Shown here: positions 8,889 through 18,892 of the stretch, piece after piece
Layout of the letters: each line of letters opens with the position of its first letter
Numbering within the stretch: the first letter of the stretch is position 1
DNA from: Lysinibacillus sp.
Lineage (GTDB): Bacteria; Bacillota; Bacilli; Bacillales_A; Planococcaceae
DNA length: 64,000 nucleotides
Direction of reading: 5' to 3'
Assembly (NCBI GenBank): GCA_031181585.1
Contig: JAPSKP010000002.1
Span: 62,001 to 126,000 of the forward strand
Notes under the pieces: generated by a model
The model's database searches: none
What the model was told of the DNA's origin: nothing
The model's input: the letters and a program-made list of their open reading frames with translations, nothing else
Made by a program: the position numbers and the translations under genes

Positions 8889-9197
8889 TTATACAGACAT
8901 TCTCATAATCTCTTGGTAGGCTTCTATCACCTTATTACGAACTTCCATTGTTGCATTTAATGTAACACTTGCTTTTTGAGAAGCAATCATCACTTCATGT
9001 AATTCAACGTCTCCGCCGTTAATCAATTTTTCCGTCATCGTATCTGACTGGATTTGCTGAGCATTCACATTCGCTATTGCATCCTTCAGTGTAGTTGCGA
9101 ATGTTTGCTGTGCTTCTGAAGATGTAACGGGTATCGAGACTTTTGTTGCTTCATTCACCATTGGCGGTGTCATCATTGAGACAGAGTTAATTGCCAT
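8889..9197 (-). CDS. fliE: Flagellar hook-basal body protein FliE
   Basis: Adaptor between the MS ring (FliF) and the proximal rod (FlgB). 102 aa, the usual length. The conserved C-terminal half is present: LHEVMIASQKASVTLNATME then VRNKVIEAYQEIMRMSV. The N-terminal 30 residues are variable as in other family members. Lies 18 bases after flgC in the canonical order flgB-flgC-fliE. Confidence 0.95.
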   Translation of the reverse strand: MAINSVSMMTPPMVNEATKVSIPVTSSEAQQTFATTLKDAIANVNAQQIQSDTMTEKLINGGDVELHEVMIASQKASVTLNATMEVRNKVIEAYQEIMRMSV

Positions 9198-9215
9198 TTC
9201 CTATCCTCCTAAATC

Positions 9216-9683
9216 TTATCCTTTACCGATTTCCAGCGCTTTTGTTAGCATTGCTTTATTTGCATTAAACATTGTGATATTTGCTTCGTAAGATCGTGAA
9301 GCTGAAATAAGGTCAACCATTTCTGTCAATAAATCTACATTGGAGGTTTGTACATATCCCTCTGCATTCGCATCTGGATGAGTTGGATCATATACAAGCT
9401 TAAATGGAGTTTCCGTATTTTCTTTGATTTCTCTCACTTTCACTCCGTTACCAACCGCTTCTTTTGAGGAATTGCCCATCGCCACATTGAGAAAGCTGTT
9501 GAAGCGGCCGTCTTGCTGCTCTGCCAATACAACCGATTTTTTGCGATAAGGCTCCCACTCGCCATTTACCTGACGAGCACGAGTCGTGTCGACATTTGCA
9601 ATGTTGGAAGAAATAACATCCATTCGAAGTCTCTGCGTAGTTAATGCAGAAGCTGTCGTATTCATACTATGGAAGATTGTCAA
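9216..9683 (-). CDS. flgC: Flagellar basal-body rod protein FlgC
   Basis: Proximal rod component. 155 aa. N-terminal rod signature MDVISSNIANVDTTRAR at residues 21-37 and the C-terminal NVDLLTEMVDLISASRSYEA with NANKAMLTKALEIGKG, both diagnostic of FlgC. It starts 2 bases after the flgB stop and is followed by fliE. Confidence 0.97.
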   Translation of the reverse strand: MTIFHSMNTTASALTTQRLRMDVISSNIANVDTTRARQVNGEWEPYRKKSVVLAEQQDGRFNSFLNVAMGNSSKEAVGNGVKVREIKENTETPFKLVYDPTHPDANAEGYVQTSNVDLLTEMVDLISASRSYEANITMFNANKAMLTKALEIGKG

Positions 9684-9685
9684 CG

Positions 9686-10078
9686 TTATTTCCCTCCTTT
9701 TATAACATTATTCAGCGAACTCAATTTCCCGCCTACACGATCTATGAGCGCATTGTAATAAATTTGATTTTCTGCCAGGCTTGCCTGTTCTGCATCCATA
9801 TTCACTCCGTTACCATTTGGGCGTGCGCGGAAATTGTCATAGCTGTATAAACCCGGTGTTGACTGCCCAATTTCAAAATTATAGTGCCGTGCATCTGTTT
9901 TATAAGAAGCAAGCGGCTCCTTTTGAACATTCTCAAAGATTTGTTTGAAGCTTACCTCTTTTGCCTTATAATTCGGCGTATCTACATTCGCTATATTTTG
10001 TGCGATCGCCTTATTTTTTAATGTTGCATAGGAAAGCCCTTTTTCTAAACTGCCAATTGTCCCACCAAACAAGTCCAA
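9686..10078 (-). CDS. flgB: Flagellar basal-body rod protein FlgB
   Basis: Proximal rod protein and first gene of the fla/che operon. I place the start at TTG 10078, giving 130 aa that begin DLFGGTIGSLEKGLSYATLK after the initiator Met. GAGGTG lies 6 bases upstream and this matches the usual FlgB N-terminus; an in-frame ATG at 10141 would add 21 unrelated residues and lie within the promoter leader. The signature AIAQNIANVDTPNYKAKEV follows. Driven by a sigma-A-like promoter at 10149-10177. Confidence 0.94.
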   Translation of the reverse strand: MDLFGGTIGSLEKGLSYATLKNKAIAQNIANVDTPNYKAKEVSFKQIFENVQKEPLASYKTDARHYNFEIGQSTPGLYSYDNFRARPNGNGVNMDAEQASLAENQIYYNALIDRVGGKLSSLNNVIKGGK

Positions 10079-10096
10079 AACTTTCACCTCAATAAT

Positions 10097-10111
10097 AATA
10101 AACTGAATATT
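10097..10111 (-). promoter_or_regulatory. Possible CodY box in the flgB leader
   Basis: On the minus strand AATATTCAGTTTATT matches the CodY motif AATTTTCWGAAAATT at 11 of 15 positions. It lies about 30-45 bases after the predicted start point and before the flgB ribosome site. CodY is known to repress the fla/che promoter in B. subtilis. In AT-rich DNA an 11/15 match is not rare, so this is suggestive only. Confidence 0.35.
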
Positions 10112-10148
10112 TTCACATGAAATCTTATCCAACTTAACCAATAAACCA

Positions 10149-10177
10149 ATTGTAATGAAATAGTAATATGTTGTCTA
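10149..10177 (-). promoter_or_regulatory. Sigma-A type promoter of the fla/che operon
   Basis: Minus strand: -35 TAGACA at 10177-10172, 17-base spacer, -10 TACAAT at 10154-10149. Both hexamers differ from consensus at one base. The start point would be near 10142, giving a leader of about 64 bases before flgB. Confidence 0.75.
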
Positions 10178-10390
10178 TTGACTTTTGTCGTTATTTGATA
10201 GGACATTAAGCCTATTTTTCTTCACAAATCTTTCAAAATCGACAAATACCTTCTAGTTTCTCTGTCATTATGGCCCAGGTTAAACTCCTATACATTCGAC
10301 TTAATAACATACAAAAGGCACATTAAGAAACAATTACCAAAGTGTTATTTTTTGCCCCAATATTTTACTGACATCATATTTAAAAGCAAT

Positions 10391-10430
10391 ATAAAAACGC
10401 AGATAAAGTCGATCTGTGACTTTATCTGCG
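10391..10430 (-). terminator. Intrinsic terminator after codY
   Basis: Perfect 13-bp stem CGCAGATAAAGTC (10398-10410 with 10418-10430), 7-base loop, followed on the minus strand by CGTTTTTATA. Lies 21 bases after the codY stop and closes the xerC-hslV-hslU-codY operon. Confidence 0.9.
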
Positions 10431-10450
10431 CTTCCAACACAAGAAAATCC

Positions 10451-11230
10451 TTATTTCATCTTGATTTCAGCTAATGCAGCTAGGAACTTATCATTCAATA
10501 CTTTGATGTAAGTACCTTTCATGCCTAAAGAACGAGACTCGATTACCCCTGCAGACTCTAGTTTACGAAGAGCATTTACAATAACAGAACGCGTAATACC
10601 GACACGGTCTGCGATTTTCGAAGCTACCAGTAGGCCTTCATTACCATCTAGTTCTTCAAAAATATGCTCAATCGCCTCTAGTTCTGAGTAAGATAAGGAA
10701 TTGATAGCCATTTGAACAACAGCTTTTGAACGAGCTTCTTCCTCAATTTCCTCAGCTTTTTCGCGCAGGATCTCCATCCCTACTACCGTAGCACCATACT
10801 CAGCAAGAATTAAATCATCATCCTCGAACTGGTCATTGATGCGAGCTAAAATTAATGTACCTAGACGCTCACCGCCGCCAATGATTGGCACGATTGTTGT
10901 TAAACCTGATGCAAATAAATCTTTATTTTCTACAGGAAATGCTGTGTATTCGCTTTCGATGTCAATATTCGGCGAAGTTTCTGTAATGCTGAATAGGCTT
11001 TGTGTATAACCTTCCGGGAACTGGCGCTCTTCAAACATTTTTTTCATACGCTCATTTTCGATTTGCTGATGGATTGATATACCTAATAATTTCCCTTTAC
11101 GGCTGACGATAAAGACATTGCTATCAATAATGTCCCCTAATGTGTCTGCCATTTCCTTAAAGTTTACCGGTTTACCTGCAGACGCCTGAAGCATCGCATT
11201 AATCTTACGAGTTTTTGTTAATAAATTCAT
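10451..11230 (-). CDS. codY: Global transcriptional regulator CodY
   Basis: GTP- and branched-chain-amino-acid-sensing regulator that represses starvation, competence and motility genes during rich growth. 259 aa, the standard length. An N-terminal GAF-type ligand domain (about 1-155, opening [20 protein letters not shown]) and a C-terminal winged helix with the recognition region [20 protein letters not shown] at about 203-222. It is the last gene of the conserved xerC-hslV-hslU-codY operon. A CodY-like box lies upstream, so autoregulation is possible. Confidence 0.98.
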   Translation of the reverse strand: MNLLTKTRKINAMLQASAGKPVNFKEMADTLGDIIDSNVFIVSRKGKLLGISIHQQIENERMKKMFEERQFPEGYTQSLFSITETSPNIDIESEYTAFPVENKDLFASGLTTIVPIIGGGERLGTLILARINDQFEDDDLILAEYGATVVGMEILREKAEEIEEEARSKAVVQMAINSLSYSELEAIEHIFEELDGNEGLLVASKIADRVGITRSVIVNALRKLESAGVIESRSLGMKGTYIKVLNDKFLAALAEIKMK

Positions 11231-11262
11231 TATATGTGTCCTCCTACTTTTACTAAACGATC

Positions 11263-11277
11263 AATTCACTAAATATT
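11263..11277 (-). promoter_or_regulatory. Possible CodY box between hslU and codY
   Basis: Minus-strand AATATTTAGTGAATT matches AATTTTCWGAAAATT at 11 of 15 positions, 33 bases before the codY start. It would fit negative autoregulation, but I see no good promoter next to it and chance matches of this quality are common in AT-rich DNA. Confidence 0.3.
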
Positions 11278-11316
11278 CTAAAGGTTTTTACAATTTAAAG
11301 AAACTAATTCGACTTT

Positions 11317-12702
11317 TTATAAAATAAATTGTGACAAATCTTTGTTTTTTACTATATCTCCAAGTTTCTGATCTATATAACTCGGTGTTATCTCGATATG
11401 GGCCGGGGCAATTTCAGATGCCTCAAAAGATAATTCTTCCAACAGCCGTTCTAAAATTGTATGCAGGCGCCGCGCTCCAATATTGTCTGTTTCTTGATTC
11501 ACTTCTGTTGCAATCTCCGCAATTCGTTCAATCGCTTCATCTGTAAAATCAATCGTAACTCCCTCTGTTTCTAATAATGATTTATACTGCAGAATTAAAG
11601 ATTGATCCGGTTCTTGTAAAATCCGTACAAAGTCTTCCTTTGTTAATTTCTCAAGCTCTACCCGGATTGGGAAGCGTCCTTGAAGCTCGGGAATCAAATC
11701 GCTCGGCTTTGATACATGGAATGCACCTGCAGCGATAAATAACATGTAATCAGTTTTTACCGTACCGTATTTTGTCGTCACAGTAGACCCTTCCACAATT
11801 GGAAGGATGTCCCGCTGTACGCCTTCTCGTGAAACTTCAGCAGATGAGGAACCTTTGCTGGCAATTTTATCAATTTCATCAATGAAAATAATCCCAGCCT
11901 GTTCCGCACGCATAATCGCTTCCTGAGCAAGCTCATCAGCATCAATGAGCTTATTTGCTTCTTCTAATGTAAGAAGGCGGCGAGCATCTTTTACTTTCAC
12001 TTTACGCTTTTTCGTCTTTTTCGGCATTAAGCTTGAAAGCATATCCTGCATGCCTGCATTATGTTCCATCCCCGGCATCATATCAAACATGGACGGAGCC
12101 TGCTCTGTTACTTCAATTGTCACCCATTGTTCCTCAAGCTTTCCTGCTTTTAAATCCTCCGCTATCTGCGCACGTCGTGAACGAACTTCCGCCTCTTCCT
12201 GAGGCGAGCTTTGCTGCTGCTCTTCCTGCTGACCCCCAAACAACATCGCAAAAGGATTTTGGGGCATTTTTGACTTGAACTTTGACGGTACAAGAAGTTT
12301 TACTAACGCATCGTTGGCCATTTTTTCTGCCTGTTCCTGCACAGCCTCTGTCATCTCTTCTTTTACTAAACGGCGAGATGCTTCCACTAAATCACGAACC
12401 ATTGACTCTACGTCCCTGCCGACATAGCCGACTTCTGTAAACTTTGTTGCCTCTACCTTTATAAACGGTGCATTTGTTAGCTTAGCAATACGGCGGGCAA
12501 TTTCTGTTTTCCCTACTCCCGTAGGCCCAATCATCAAAATATTTTTCGGGATGATTTCCGTCTTCATTTCTTCTGATAATAACGATCGGCGGTAACGGTT
12601 ACGCAGGGCAATAGCTACCGCTCGCTTAGCTTCATTTTGACCTACTATATGACGATTTAAACTTTCCGTAATTTGTCTTGGCGTCAGATTTGCATTTTTC
12701 AT
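11317..12702 (-). CDS. hslU: ATP-dependent protease ATPase subunit HslU (ClpY)
   Basis: AAA+ unfoldase that feeds substrates into the HslV (ClpQ) peptidase chamber. 461 aa. Walker [11 protein letters not shown] at residues 59-68, the pore-loop region [14 protein letters not shown], a long inserted I domain (about 105-240, Gln/Glu-rich), Walker [14 protein letters not shown], and the sensor/C-terminal part [18 protein letters not shown]. The C-terminal LSQFIL is the tail that docks into HslV. Starts one base inside the end of hslV. Confidence 0.97.
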   Translation of the reverse strand: MKNANLTPRQITESLNRHIVGQNEAKRAVAIALRNRYRRSLLSEEMKTEIIPKNILMIGPTGVGKTEIARRIAKLTNAPFIKVEATKFTEVGYVGRDVESMVRDLVEASRRLVKEEMTEAVQEQAEKMANDALVKLLVPSKFKSKMPQNPFAMLFGGQQEEQQQSSPQEEAEVRSRRAQIAEDLKAGKLEEQWVTIEVTEQAPSMFDMMPGMEHNAGMQDMLSSLMPKKTKKRKVKVKDARRLLTLEEANKLIDADELAQEAIMRAEQAGIIFIDEIDKIASKGSSSAEVSREGVQRDILPIVEGSTVTTKYGTVKTDYMLFIAAGAFHVSKPSDLIPELQGRFPIRVELEKLTKEDFVRILQEPDQSLILQYKSLLETEGVTIDFTDEAIERIAEIATEVNQETDNIGARRLHTILERLLEELSFEASEIAPAHIEITPSYIDQKLGDIVKNKDLSQFIL

Positions 12703-13244
12703 TATAGCGCCTCCACGATAATATTATGGTTTGTATAAACACAAATATCAGCGGCTGTTTTTAGGGCAGCCTCTGCAATTTCTTTCGCAGACAAATGCTC
12801 CCCAGCATGTATTTTTAATGCACGGCCTGCTGAAAGGGCATAATTCCCGCCTGAACCAATAGCCAGAATTCCATCGTCCGGTTCGATGACTTCCCCTGTA
12901 CCGGAGACTAACAATAGCGTATTTTCATCCATGACCAATAACATCGCTTCTAGCTGGCGGAGCATCTTATCGCCACGCCACTGCTTTGCTACTTCTACAG
13001 ATGCGCGCATAAGATTCCCGTTGTACTCATTCAGCTTAGCTTCAAACATCTCAAAAAGTGTAAAAGCATCTGCTACAGAGCCAGCAAAACCAGCTAAAAC
13101 CTTCCCATTAAACAGACGTCTGACCTTTCTAGCCGTGTGTTTCATTACCACTGCATTGCCCAAAGTTACTTGACCATCGCCAGCCATTGCACAACTTCCG
13201 TTATGATGAATAGCAAAAATCGTTGTTGCATGAATTTGTCCCAT
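12702..13244 (-). CDS. hslV: ATP-dependent protease peptidase subunit HslV (ClpQ)
   Basis: Proteasome-like N-terminal-nucleophile peptidase that pairs with HslU. 180 aa. Characteristic segments [40 protein letters not shown] and [20 protein letters not shown]. The N-terminus is [10 protein letters not shown]: like Bacillus ClpQ it carries five extra residues before the Thr-Thr of classic HslV. In B. subtilis residue 2 is Ser and serves as nucleophile; here residue 2 is Gly, so processing to Thr, or another mechanism, is needed. SD GGAGG precedes the ATG. Confidence 0.96.
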   Translation of the reverse strand: MGQIHATTIFAIHHNGSCAMAGDGQVTLGNAVVMKHTARKVRRLFNGKVLAGFAGSVADAFTLFEMFEAKLNEYNGNLMRASVEVAKQWRGDKMLRQLEAMLLVMDENTLLLVSGTGEVIEPDDGILAIGSGGNYALSAGRALKIHAGEHLSAKEIAEAALKTAADICVYTNHNIIVEAL

Positions 13245-13261
13245 GTATGTTCCTCCTTCAA

Positions 13262-14161
13262 TTAAGCCCTTGGATGAGTATTCATATAAGTATTGCGAAG
13301 ATGCTCTTTTGTAACATGCGTATACACTTGTGTAGAGGCAAGATGTGCATGTCCTAGCAATTCCTGAACCGTACGCAGATCAGCGCCATTATTCAACAAA
13401 TGCGTAGCAAATGTGTGGCGCAGCATATGCGGATAAATTTTTGAATGAAGCGAAGCATCCTCCATCATCTCGCTTAAAATATGACGTACCCCACGGGCTG
13501 TAAGTTCTCCGCCCCTCATATTCACAAATAAACGTTGATGATCTTTATTTTTCATCAGCTTCGGTCGTACTTCATCCATATAACGTTTTAATGCATTATG
13601 GGCATACTGGCCAAATGGCACAATTCTTTCTTTCCGCCCCTTACCCATTACCCTTAGAATGGAATAGGCAAAATCAATTTGATTTACTTCAATCGATATA
13701 CATTCACTTACACGAATCCCTGTTGCATATAACAATTCCAAAATCGCCATATTACGAATTGATTTCTCATCTTCGCCACTAGAAGCTGCAAATAGCTGCT
13801 GCAATTCCTCCTCATAAAAAAAGCTCGGAAGCCTTTCCTCTTTTTTAGGATGATATAGTGAGCGAAATGGTGCATCATCTAAATCAACTTCACGGTTTAA
13901 GTAGCGGAAAAACGACCTGATGGATGAAATCTTTCTTGAAATCGATGTTCTTGCCATATTTTCTTCATAAAGCGTTGTTACGTACAGTCTCGCATGGAGA
14001 TACTCTACATCTGTTAAACAATATACGCCTTCTTGTTCAAGAAAATGTAAAAACTGTTTAATATCTGCTTCGTATTCACGCACTGTATGTATGGAAAAGT
14101 TTTTTTCTAGCTGTACGTATCTAATAAAACTCGTTAATGCTTCTGTCGGATTATTCAACAT
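13262..14161 (-). CDS. xerC: Site-specific tyrosine recombinase XerC (CodV)
   Basis: Tyrosine recombinase that resolves chromosome dimers at dif together with XerD. 299 aa. SAM-like N-terminal core-binding domain (about 8-95) and catalytic domain with the full set of residues: Arg150 (ATGIRVSE), Lys174 (GKGRKERI), His245 and Arg248 (HMLRHT), His271 (LLGHAHL) and Tyr280 (VYTHV). Position at the head of hslV-hslU-codY identifies it as XerC/CodV, not XerD or an element integrase. SD GGAGG 8 bases before ATG. Confidence 0.96.
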   Translation of the reverse strand: MLNNPTEALTSFIRYVQLEKNFSIHTVREYEADIKQFLHFLEQEGVYCLTDVEYLHARLYVTTLYEENMARTSISRKISSIRSFFRYLNREVDLDDAPFRSLYHPKKEERLPSFFYEEELQQLFAASSGEDEKSIRNMAILELLYATGIRVSECISIEVNQIDFAYSILRVMGKGRKERIVPFGQYAHNALKRYMDEVRPKLMKNKDHQRLFVNMRGGELTARGVRHILSEMMEDASLHSKIYPHMLRHTFATHLLNNGADLRTVQELLGHAHLASTQVYTHVTKEHLRNTYMNTHPRA

Positions 14162-14292
14162 GGTCCTACCTCCAAAGCTATCGTTTGGTAGTATTTGAAC
14201 AGGCTTATATCAGTTATGTAACTATTAATAAAAAAACATACATCCTGACACTATACCCATCCATCAAAATGTGCAAGAGAAATATGCGTAAT

Positions 14293-14321
14293 ATATTAAA
14301 ATTTCCATGTTTCATTCACAA
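14293..14321 (-). promoter_or_regulatory. Candidate promoter of xerC-hslVU-codY
   Basis: Minus strand TTGTGA (14321-14316), 17-base spacer, TAATAT (14298-14293), downstream of the trmFO terminator. This would leave a leader of about 125 bases before xerC. A second pair TTGCAC / TATAGT closer to the gene has a poor 15-base spacer. Confidence 0.4.
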
Positions 14322-14370
14322 TTTGATGATTCTTTTTCCAATTTAAAGCAATTCAGCCGTTCAGACATAG

Positions 14371-14410
14371 GAAAAAGCCTCTCAAATTATAACAACTTCA
14401 AGAGGCCTTT
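14371..14410 (-). terminator. Intrinsic terminator after trmFO
   Basis: Minus-strand stem GGCCTCT with AGAGGCT around a loop of about 18 bases, followed by TTTTTCC. It lies 6 bases after the trmFO stop. Confidence 0.75.
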
Positions 14411-14415
14411 TGCAA

Positions 14416-15729
14416 TTATATCGTTTGTGAATTCACAAAATTTCGAATTTTATCCAAAGCACGTCCAGCATGACGTTCTGCACGTTCTACTTTTGACTTA
14501 ATTCTTTCTCCTAAATCTGGGAATAAACCAAAGTTTACATTCATCGGCTGGAAGTTTTTCGAGTCAGCTTCTGTAATATAGCGTGCCATTGAACCTAGCG
14601 CTGTCTCATGCGGGAATCGTAATAGCTCTTCGCCTTTCGCTAGGCGTGCTGCATTAATGCCTGCGATCAATCCGCTGCCAGCTGATTCTACATAACCTTC
14701 TACACCTGTCATTTGACCAGCAAAGAAAATGTTTGGATTTGAGCGCAGCTGATATGTGCTGTTCAATACGCGCGGCGAGTTAATAAATGTATTACGGTGC
14801 ATTACACCATAACGGACGATCTCAAGATTTTCAAGCCCTGGTATCATAGAAAATACACGTTTTTGTTCTGGCCATTTCAAATGTGTTTGGAACCCTACAA
14901 TATTATAAAGTGTTCCTGCTGCATCATCTTGTCGCAGCTGAACAACTGCATATGGACGTTTGTCTGTTTTTGGATCTTCAAGTCCCACAGGCTTCATTGG
15001 TCCAAACAGCATTGTCTTCTCTCCACGTGCTGCCATTACTTCAATCGGCATACAGCCTTCAAAGTATTTTTCCTTTTCGAACTCTTTCAAAGGTGCACAC
15101 TCTGCTGTGATCAATGCTTCACGGAATGCATCAAACTCTTCCTTTGTCATCGGACAATTCAAATAAGCAGCCTCGCCTTTATCATAACGAGATTTCAAAT
15201 AGACTTTATCCATGTTAATGCTATCTTTTTCAAGGATTGGTGCAGCGGCATCATAAAAGTATAAATACTCTTCACCAGTTAGTTCTTTAACTTTGTTTGC
15301 TAATGCTTCCGATGTTAACGGCCCTGTAGCAACAACAGTAATCCCTTCTGGAATCTCTGTCACCTCTTCATGAATCACTTCCACTAGTGGATGGTTTTTC
15401 ACCGCTTCTGTTACATAGCCAGCGAATTCATGACGGTCTACTGCTAGTGCTCCACCAGCAGGTACCGAACATTTGTCGGCTGCTTTCATAATCACTGAAT
15501 CTAAAATGCGCATTTCCTCTTTTATAACCCCTACTGCATTCGTCAGGTTATTAGCACGAAGCGAGTTAGAGCAAACAAGCTCCGCAAATTTATCCGTGTG
15601 ATGAGCAGGTGTCTGCTTTACAGGGCGCATTTCATAAAGCCGTACCTTTACGCCACGTTTGGCGATTTGCCATGCGGCCTCGCTCCCTGCAAGGCCGGCA
15701 CCGATTACATTTACAATTTGTTCTGTCAT
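14416..15729 (-). CDS. trmFO: tRNA m5U54 methyltransferase TrmFO (folate/FAD dependent)
   Basis: Makes 5-methyluridine at position 54 of tRNA from methylenetetrahydrofolate and FADH2. 437 aa. FAD-binding Rossmann motif at the N-terminus ([19 protein letters not shown]), the catalytic-cysteine segment [12 protein letters not shown] near residue 53, and the C-terminal flavin segment [19 protein letters not shown]. It follows topA by 12 bases and matches the topA-gid-codV order of Bacillus. Formerly called Gid. Confidence 0.97.
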   Translation of the reverse strand: MTEQIVNVIGAGLAGSEAAWQIAKRGVKVRLYEMRPVKQTPAHHTDKFAELVCSNSLRANNLTNAVGVIKEEMRILDSVIMKAADKCSVPAGGALAVDRHEFAGYVTEAVKNHPLVEVIHEEVTEIPEGITVVATGPLTSEALANKVKELTGEEYLYFYDAAAPILEKDSINMDKVYLKSRYDKGEAAYLNCPMTKEEFDAFREALITAECAPLKEFEKEKYFEGCMPIEVMAARGEKTMLFGPMKPVGLEDPKTDKRPYAVVQLRQDDAAGTLYNIVGFQTHLKWPEQKRVFSMIPGLENLEIVRYGVMHRNTFINSPRVLNSTYQLRSNPNIFFAGQMTGVEGYVESAGSGLIAGINAARLAKGEELLRFPHETALGSMARYITEADSKNFQPMNVNFGLFPDLGERIKSKVERAERHAGRALDKIRNFVNSQTI

Positions 15730-15741
15730 TTCTTTACCTCT

Positions 15742-17826
15742 TTATTCTGATGGTGTCTCTTCATAGTCACAATCACTGTTTGTACACTGGATTTGAACAC
15801 CTTTTTTCAACTTCTTCTCTACTAATAATGCACTACATTTCGGACAAGGTCTACTAATCGGCTTATCCCATGAGACGAATTCACAATCCGGGTAACGATC
15901 ACATCCATAAAAGACGCGTTTCGTTTTGCTTTTCCGTTCTACTATTTCGCCTTCTTTACAAGATGGACACTTAACGCCTATCGGTTTAACAATTGCCTTT
16001 GTATTACGGCAGTCCGGGAAATTAGAGCAGGCCATGAACTTACCGTAACGGCCTAGCTTGAAGACCATCGGCGAGCCGCAGTTTTCACAATCTTCTCCTG
16101 CCGGTTCGTCCTTAATCTCAATTTTCTCCATCTCTTCTTCCGCGTGCTTTAAGTGTGGCTCAAAATCTTTATAAAAAGCATCAATGACCTCTACCCATTT
16201 TGTTACGCCTTCTTCGACGCCATCCAGATCTTGCTCCATTTGAGCTGTAAATTCGATATTAATGATTTCAGGGAAAAACTCAAGCATCGCCTGATGAACG
16301 ATTTCTCCTAATTCCGTCGGTACAAAGCGTTTCGCATCCAGCTGCACATAGCCGCGCTTTTGAATTGTATCAAGCGTCGGTGCGTATGTGGATGGACGGC
16401 CTATTCCGAGTTCTTCGAGTGTCTTAACAAGACGCGCCTCTGAATAGCGCGGCGGTGGCTGTGTGAAGTGCTGTTTCGGTTCAATATTCACTGTTTTAAC
16501 CTGATCGCCTATTTCCATTTCCGGCAGTAATTTTGTTGCTTCTTCTGTTTGGTCATCCGTTCCCTCAATGTAAAGCTTCATAAACCCTGGAAACTTCACT
16601 TGAGATCCATTGGCACGGAACTGAACATCATTATTTTTCAGGTCCACTGTTACTGTATCTAAAATAGCAGGTGACATCTGGCTTGCGACAAAACGGTCCC
16701 AGATCAAACGGTATAAACGCAGCTGGTCACGACTAAGTACTGTCTTTAATTCCTCGGGGCTGCGCATAACGCTTGTCGGACGGATCGCTTCATGGGCATC
16801 TTGGGCATTCGCTTGCTTTTTCGCTTGCTTTGCTTCACCTACAACATACTCTTTGCCGTATTTTCCTTCGATATAGCTGACTGCTTCTGCCTTTGCTGTA
16901 TCAGAAATACGTGTTGAATCTGTACGCATGTAGGTGATTAAACCAACTGTACCTTCTTTTTTTCCGATATCGATTCCTTCGTACAGCTGCTGTGCAAGCA
17001 TCATTGTTTTCTTTGCACGGAAGTTTAGCTTTCGTGCCGCCTCTTGTTGAAGGGAGGATGTAGTAAAAGCAGGCGCTGCATTTCGTTTGCGTTCTCTTTT
17101 TACAACATTCGTTACTTCGAATGCGTCACCTTTCAATTGGGACAGAATAGCCTTCACTTCTGCTTCATTTGTTAATTTTACTTTCTCATCTCCTGTACCA
17201 TAGAACAGGGCATCAAATTGTTTTTTGCCTTTTTCAAAAAGACCTTCAATTGACCAGTATTCTTCTGGTATGAAGCTTTTGATTTCGTTTTCACGGTCAA
17301 TAATCAACCGAAGTGCCACTGATTGCACACGCCCAGCTGATAAGCCCTTCTTCACCTTTTTCCATAAAATTGGGCTAATATTGTAGCCCACAAGGCGGTC
17401 TAAAATACGTCTCGCCTGCTGAGCATCTACTAAATCCATATCGATTGGGCGAGGATGCTTAAAGCTTTCCAAAATAGCATCCTTTGTAATTTCATTGAAC
17501 ACTACACGGCAATCCGATTCTATATCAATATTTAAAGCATTTGCAAGATGCCATGCAATTGCTTCCCCTTCACGGTCGGGGTCGGATGCAAGATAGATTT
17601 TTTTTGCTTTTTTTGCCGCTGTTTTTAATTCCTGAAGTACTGGGCCTTTCCCACGAATCGTTATATATTTAGGTTCATAATTATTTTCCGTATCAATGCC
17701 TGTTTGACTGCGCGGTAAATCACGCACATGGCCAATCGATGCTTTCACTTTATATTTTTTTCCTAAATAACGTTCGATTGTTTTCGCCTTTGCAGGTGAT
17801 TCCACTATTACTAAATAATCTGCCAT
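15742..17826 (-). CDS. topA: DNA topoisomerase I
   Basis: Type IA topoisomerase that relaxes negative supercoils. 694 aa. N-terminal Toprim domain ([18 protein letters not shown] and the acidic [16 protein letters not shown]), active-site tyrosine in [14 protein letters not shown], and three C-terminal four-cysteine zinc motifs (CENCGSP...CSNFPDC, CPSCKEG...CDRYPDC, CPKCSAL...CTNSDC). SD GGGGG 8 bases before ATG. The 94-base gap from dprA may carry its own promoter, but I found only a weak one. Confidence 0.98.
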   Translation of the reverse strand: MADYLVIVESPAKAKTIERYLGKKYKVKASIGHVRDLPRSQTGIDTENNYEPKYITIRGKGPVLQELKTAAKKAKKIYLASDPDREGEAIAWHLANALNIDIESDCRVVFNEITKDAILESFKHPRPIDMDLVDAQQARRILDRLVGYNISPILWKKVKKGLSAGRVQSVALRLIIDRENEIKSFIPEEYWSIEGLFEKGKKQFDALFYGTGDEKVKLTNEAEVKAILSQLKGDAFEVTNVVKRERKRNAAPAFTTSSLQQEAARKLNFRAKKTMMLAQQLYEGIDIGKKEGTVGLITYMRTDSTRISDTAKAEAVSYIEGKYGKEYVVGEAKQAKKQANAQDAHEAIRPTSVMRSPEELKTVLSRDQLRLYRLIWDRFVASQMSPAILDTVTVDLKNNDVQFRANGSQVKFPGFMKLYIEGTDDQTEEATKLLPEMEIGDQVKTVNIEPKQHFTQPPPRYSEARLVKTLEELGIGRPSTYAPTLDTIQKRGYVQLDAKRFVPTELGEIVHQAMLEFFPEIINIEFTAQMEQDLDGVEEGVTKWVEVIDAFYKDFEPHLKHAEEEMEKIEIKDEPAGEDCENCGSPMVFKLGRYGKFMACSNFPDCRNTKAIVKPIGVKCPSCKEGEIVERKSKTKRVFYGCDRYPDCEFVSWDKPISRPCPKCSALLVEKKLKKGVQIQCTNSDCDYEETPSE

Positions 17827-17920
17827 TATTCTTTCCCCCTTATAGAGGTTACTCGTTGTTTTTACAAAGCAATTCCTGTTGCAAAATGTATAACAGATTT
17901 ACATAGAATGCAACTTTTTT

Positions 17921-18808
17921 TCAATTTTTCATTTGAAACATTTGTAATTCCTCGATGATTTGATACCCGTTCCACACAGGAATCGCCCCATCTTTAATTA
18001 AATTATTCGTTCCACTCGAATGGGGTGATGTGATTGGCCCTGGCACGGCAAATACGTCCTTTCCTTGCTCGAGTGCAAGCTCGGTTGTAATAATCGTACC
18101 GCTACGCATTGCTGCCTCCGTAACAACTAATGCAGCTGATAAACCACTGATAATCCGGTTACGCATTGGGAAGTGATGCTTTCTCGGCCCAATATGCGGC
18201 GGGTATTCTGAGACTAATAAGTGGTGCTGTGCCATATATCCAGCAAGCTCCTCATTGGACTTTGGATAAATTGTCTGCAAACCATGACCCAAAACAGCAA
18301 TGGTATGTCCACCATAATGGATGGCAGAGCGATGTGCAAGTGTATCGGCACCCTTCGCAAGTCCACTGACAATTACATACCCATCAGCAATAAGCGGAGG
18401 CATAAGCTGTGTGAGGGCCTCAACAGAATACTGTGTAGCCTGTCTTGAACCGATACATGCAATTTTTTTCTTGGATGTTAGTAAGCTGCGATTTCCTTTA
18501 GCATATAAAATAACCGGTGCATCAGATAGCTGTAATAATTCTTTTGGATAGTCGGCACTTGTATAGGGAATTGGTTCGATTTCAAGCGAGGCATAATATT
18601 TTCCTAAATCCTTTTCCTGCCATAAGGAATAAGTCCTTTTCAATGCCAGCGCTTTTGTCATTCCAATATTCAGTATATGTGCCAGATCTGAGGCTGATAG
18701 CCATTTCAATTCGTCGATTGAACGGGCTTCATGTAATAATATGTGCAGTTTATTCAATGTAAGTGGATAAGTATGATGAAGTGCTAATAAAAGCTGTAGG
18801 TTTGTCAT
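17921..18808 (-). CDS. dprA: DNA processing protein DprA (Smf)
   Basis: Loads RecA on incoming single-stranded DNA in natural transformation. 295 aa. An N-terminal helical/SAM-like region, then the Rossmann-like DprA core beginning IACIGSRQATQYSVEALTQL and continuing with VSGLAKGADTLAHRSAIHYG, AVLGHGLQTIYPKSN and the C-terminal GTIITTELALEQGKDVFAVP. SD AAAGGAG precedes ATG 18808. Order sucD-dprA-topA is conserved in Bacillus. Presence alone does not prove competence. Confidence 0.96.
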   Translation of the reverse strand: MTNLQLLLALHHTYPLTLNKLHILLHEARSIDELKWLSASDLAHILNIGMTKALALKRTYSLWQEKDLGKYYASLEIEPIPYTSADYPKELLQLSDAPVILYAKGNRSLLTSKKKIACIGSRQATQYSVEALTQLMPPLIADGYVIVSGLAKGADTLAHRSAIHYGGHTIAVLGHGLQTIYPKSNEELAGYMAQHHLLVSEYPPHIGPRKHHFPMRNRIISGLSAALVVTEAAMRSGTIITTELALEQGKDVFAVPGPITSPHSSGTNNLIKDGAIPVWNGYQIIEELQMFQMKN

Positions 18809-18849
18809 TTTATCGCTCCTTTATAATAGAAGAAAAAATGACTGTACAA

Positions 18850-18890
18850 CAAAAGATGTAGCACGAACCCCCATCCGTGCTACATCTCCA
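18850..18890 (-). terminator. Intrinsic terminator after sucCD
   Basis: Perfect 11-bp stem GATGTAGCACG (18855-18865 with 18876-18886), 10-base loop, then TTTTGTTG on the minus strand, 7 bases after the sucD stop. It separates sucCD from dprA. Confidence 0.88.
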
Positions 18891-18892
18891 TT

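Larger units (their letters stand above)
10079..10450. other. Gene-free region between flgB and codY
   Basis: 372 bases without a gene. From right to left it holds the codY terminator, about 200 AT-rich bases in which I see nothing convincing, the flgB promoter, a CodY-like box and the flgB ribosome site. I looked for a second, sigma-D type promoter (GCCGATAT) and did not find one. Confidence 0.8.

Noticed and set aside
10109-10124. TTTCA-CA-TGAAA palindrome in the flgB leader as an operator
   Set aside because: Short 5-bp arms in AT-rich DNA; the overlapping CodY-like box is the better explanation for any control here.
13262-14161. XerC-type recombinase as sign of an integrated element
   Set aside because: It heads the conserved xerC-hslV-hslU-codY operon and no att sites, integrase cargo or compositional break are seen.
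14797-15264. Plus-strand frame of 155 codons opposite trmFO
   Set aside because: Cys- and Phe-rich composition typical of antisense reading; trmFO on the other strand is certain.
18820-18849. TTGTAC-N18-TATAAA before dprA as a promoter
   Set aside because: The -10 overlaps the dprA ribosome site AAAGGAG, so transcripts would lack it.
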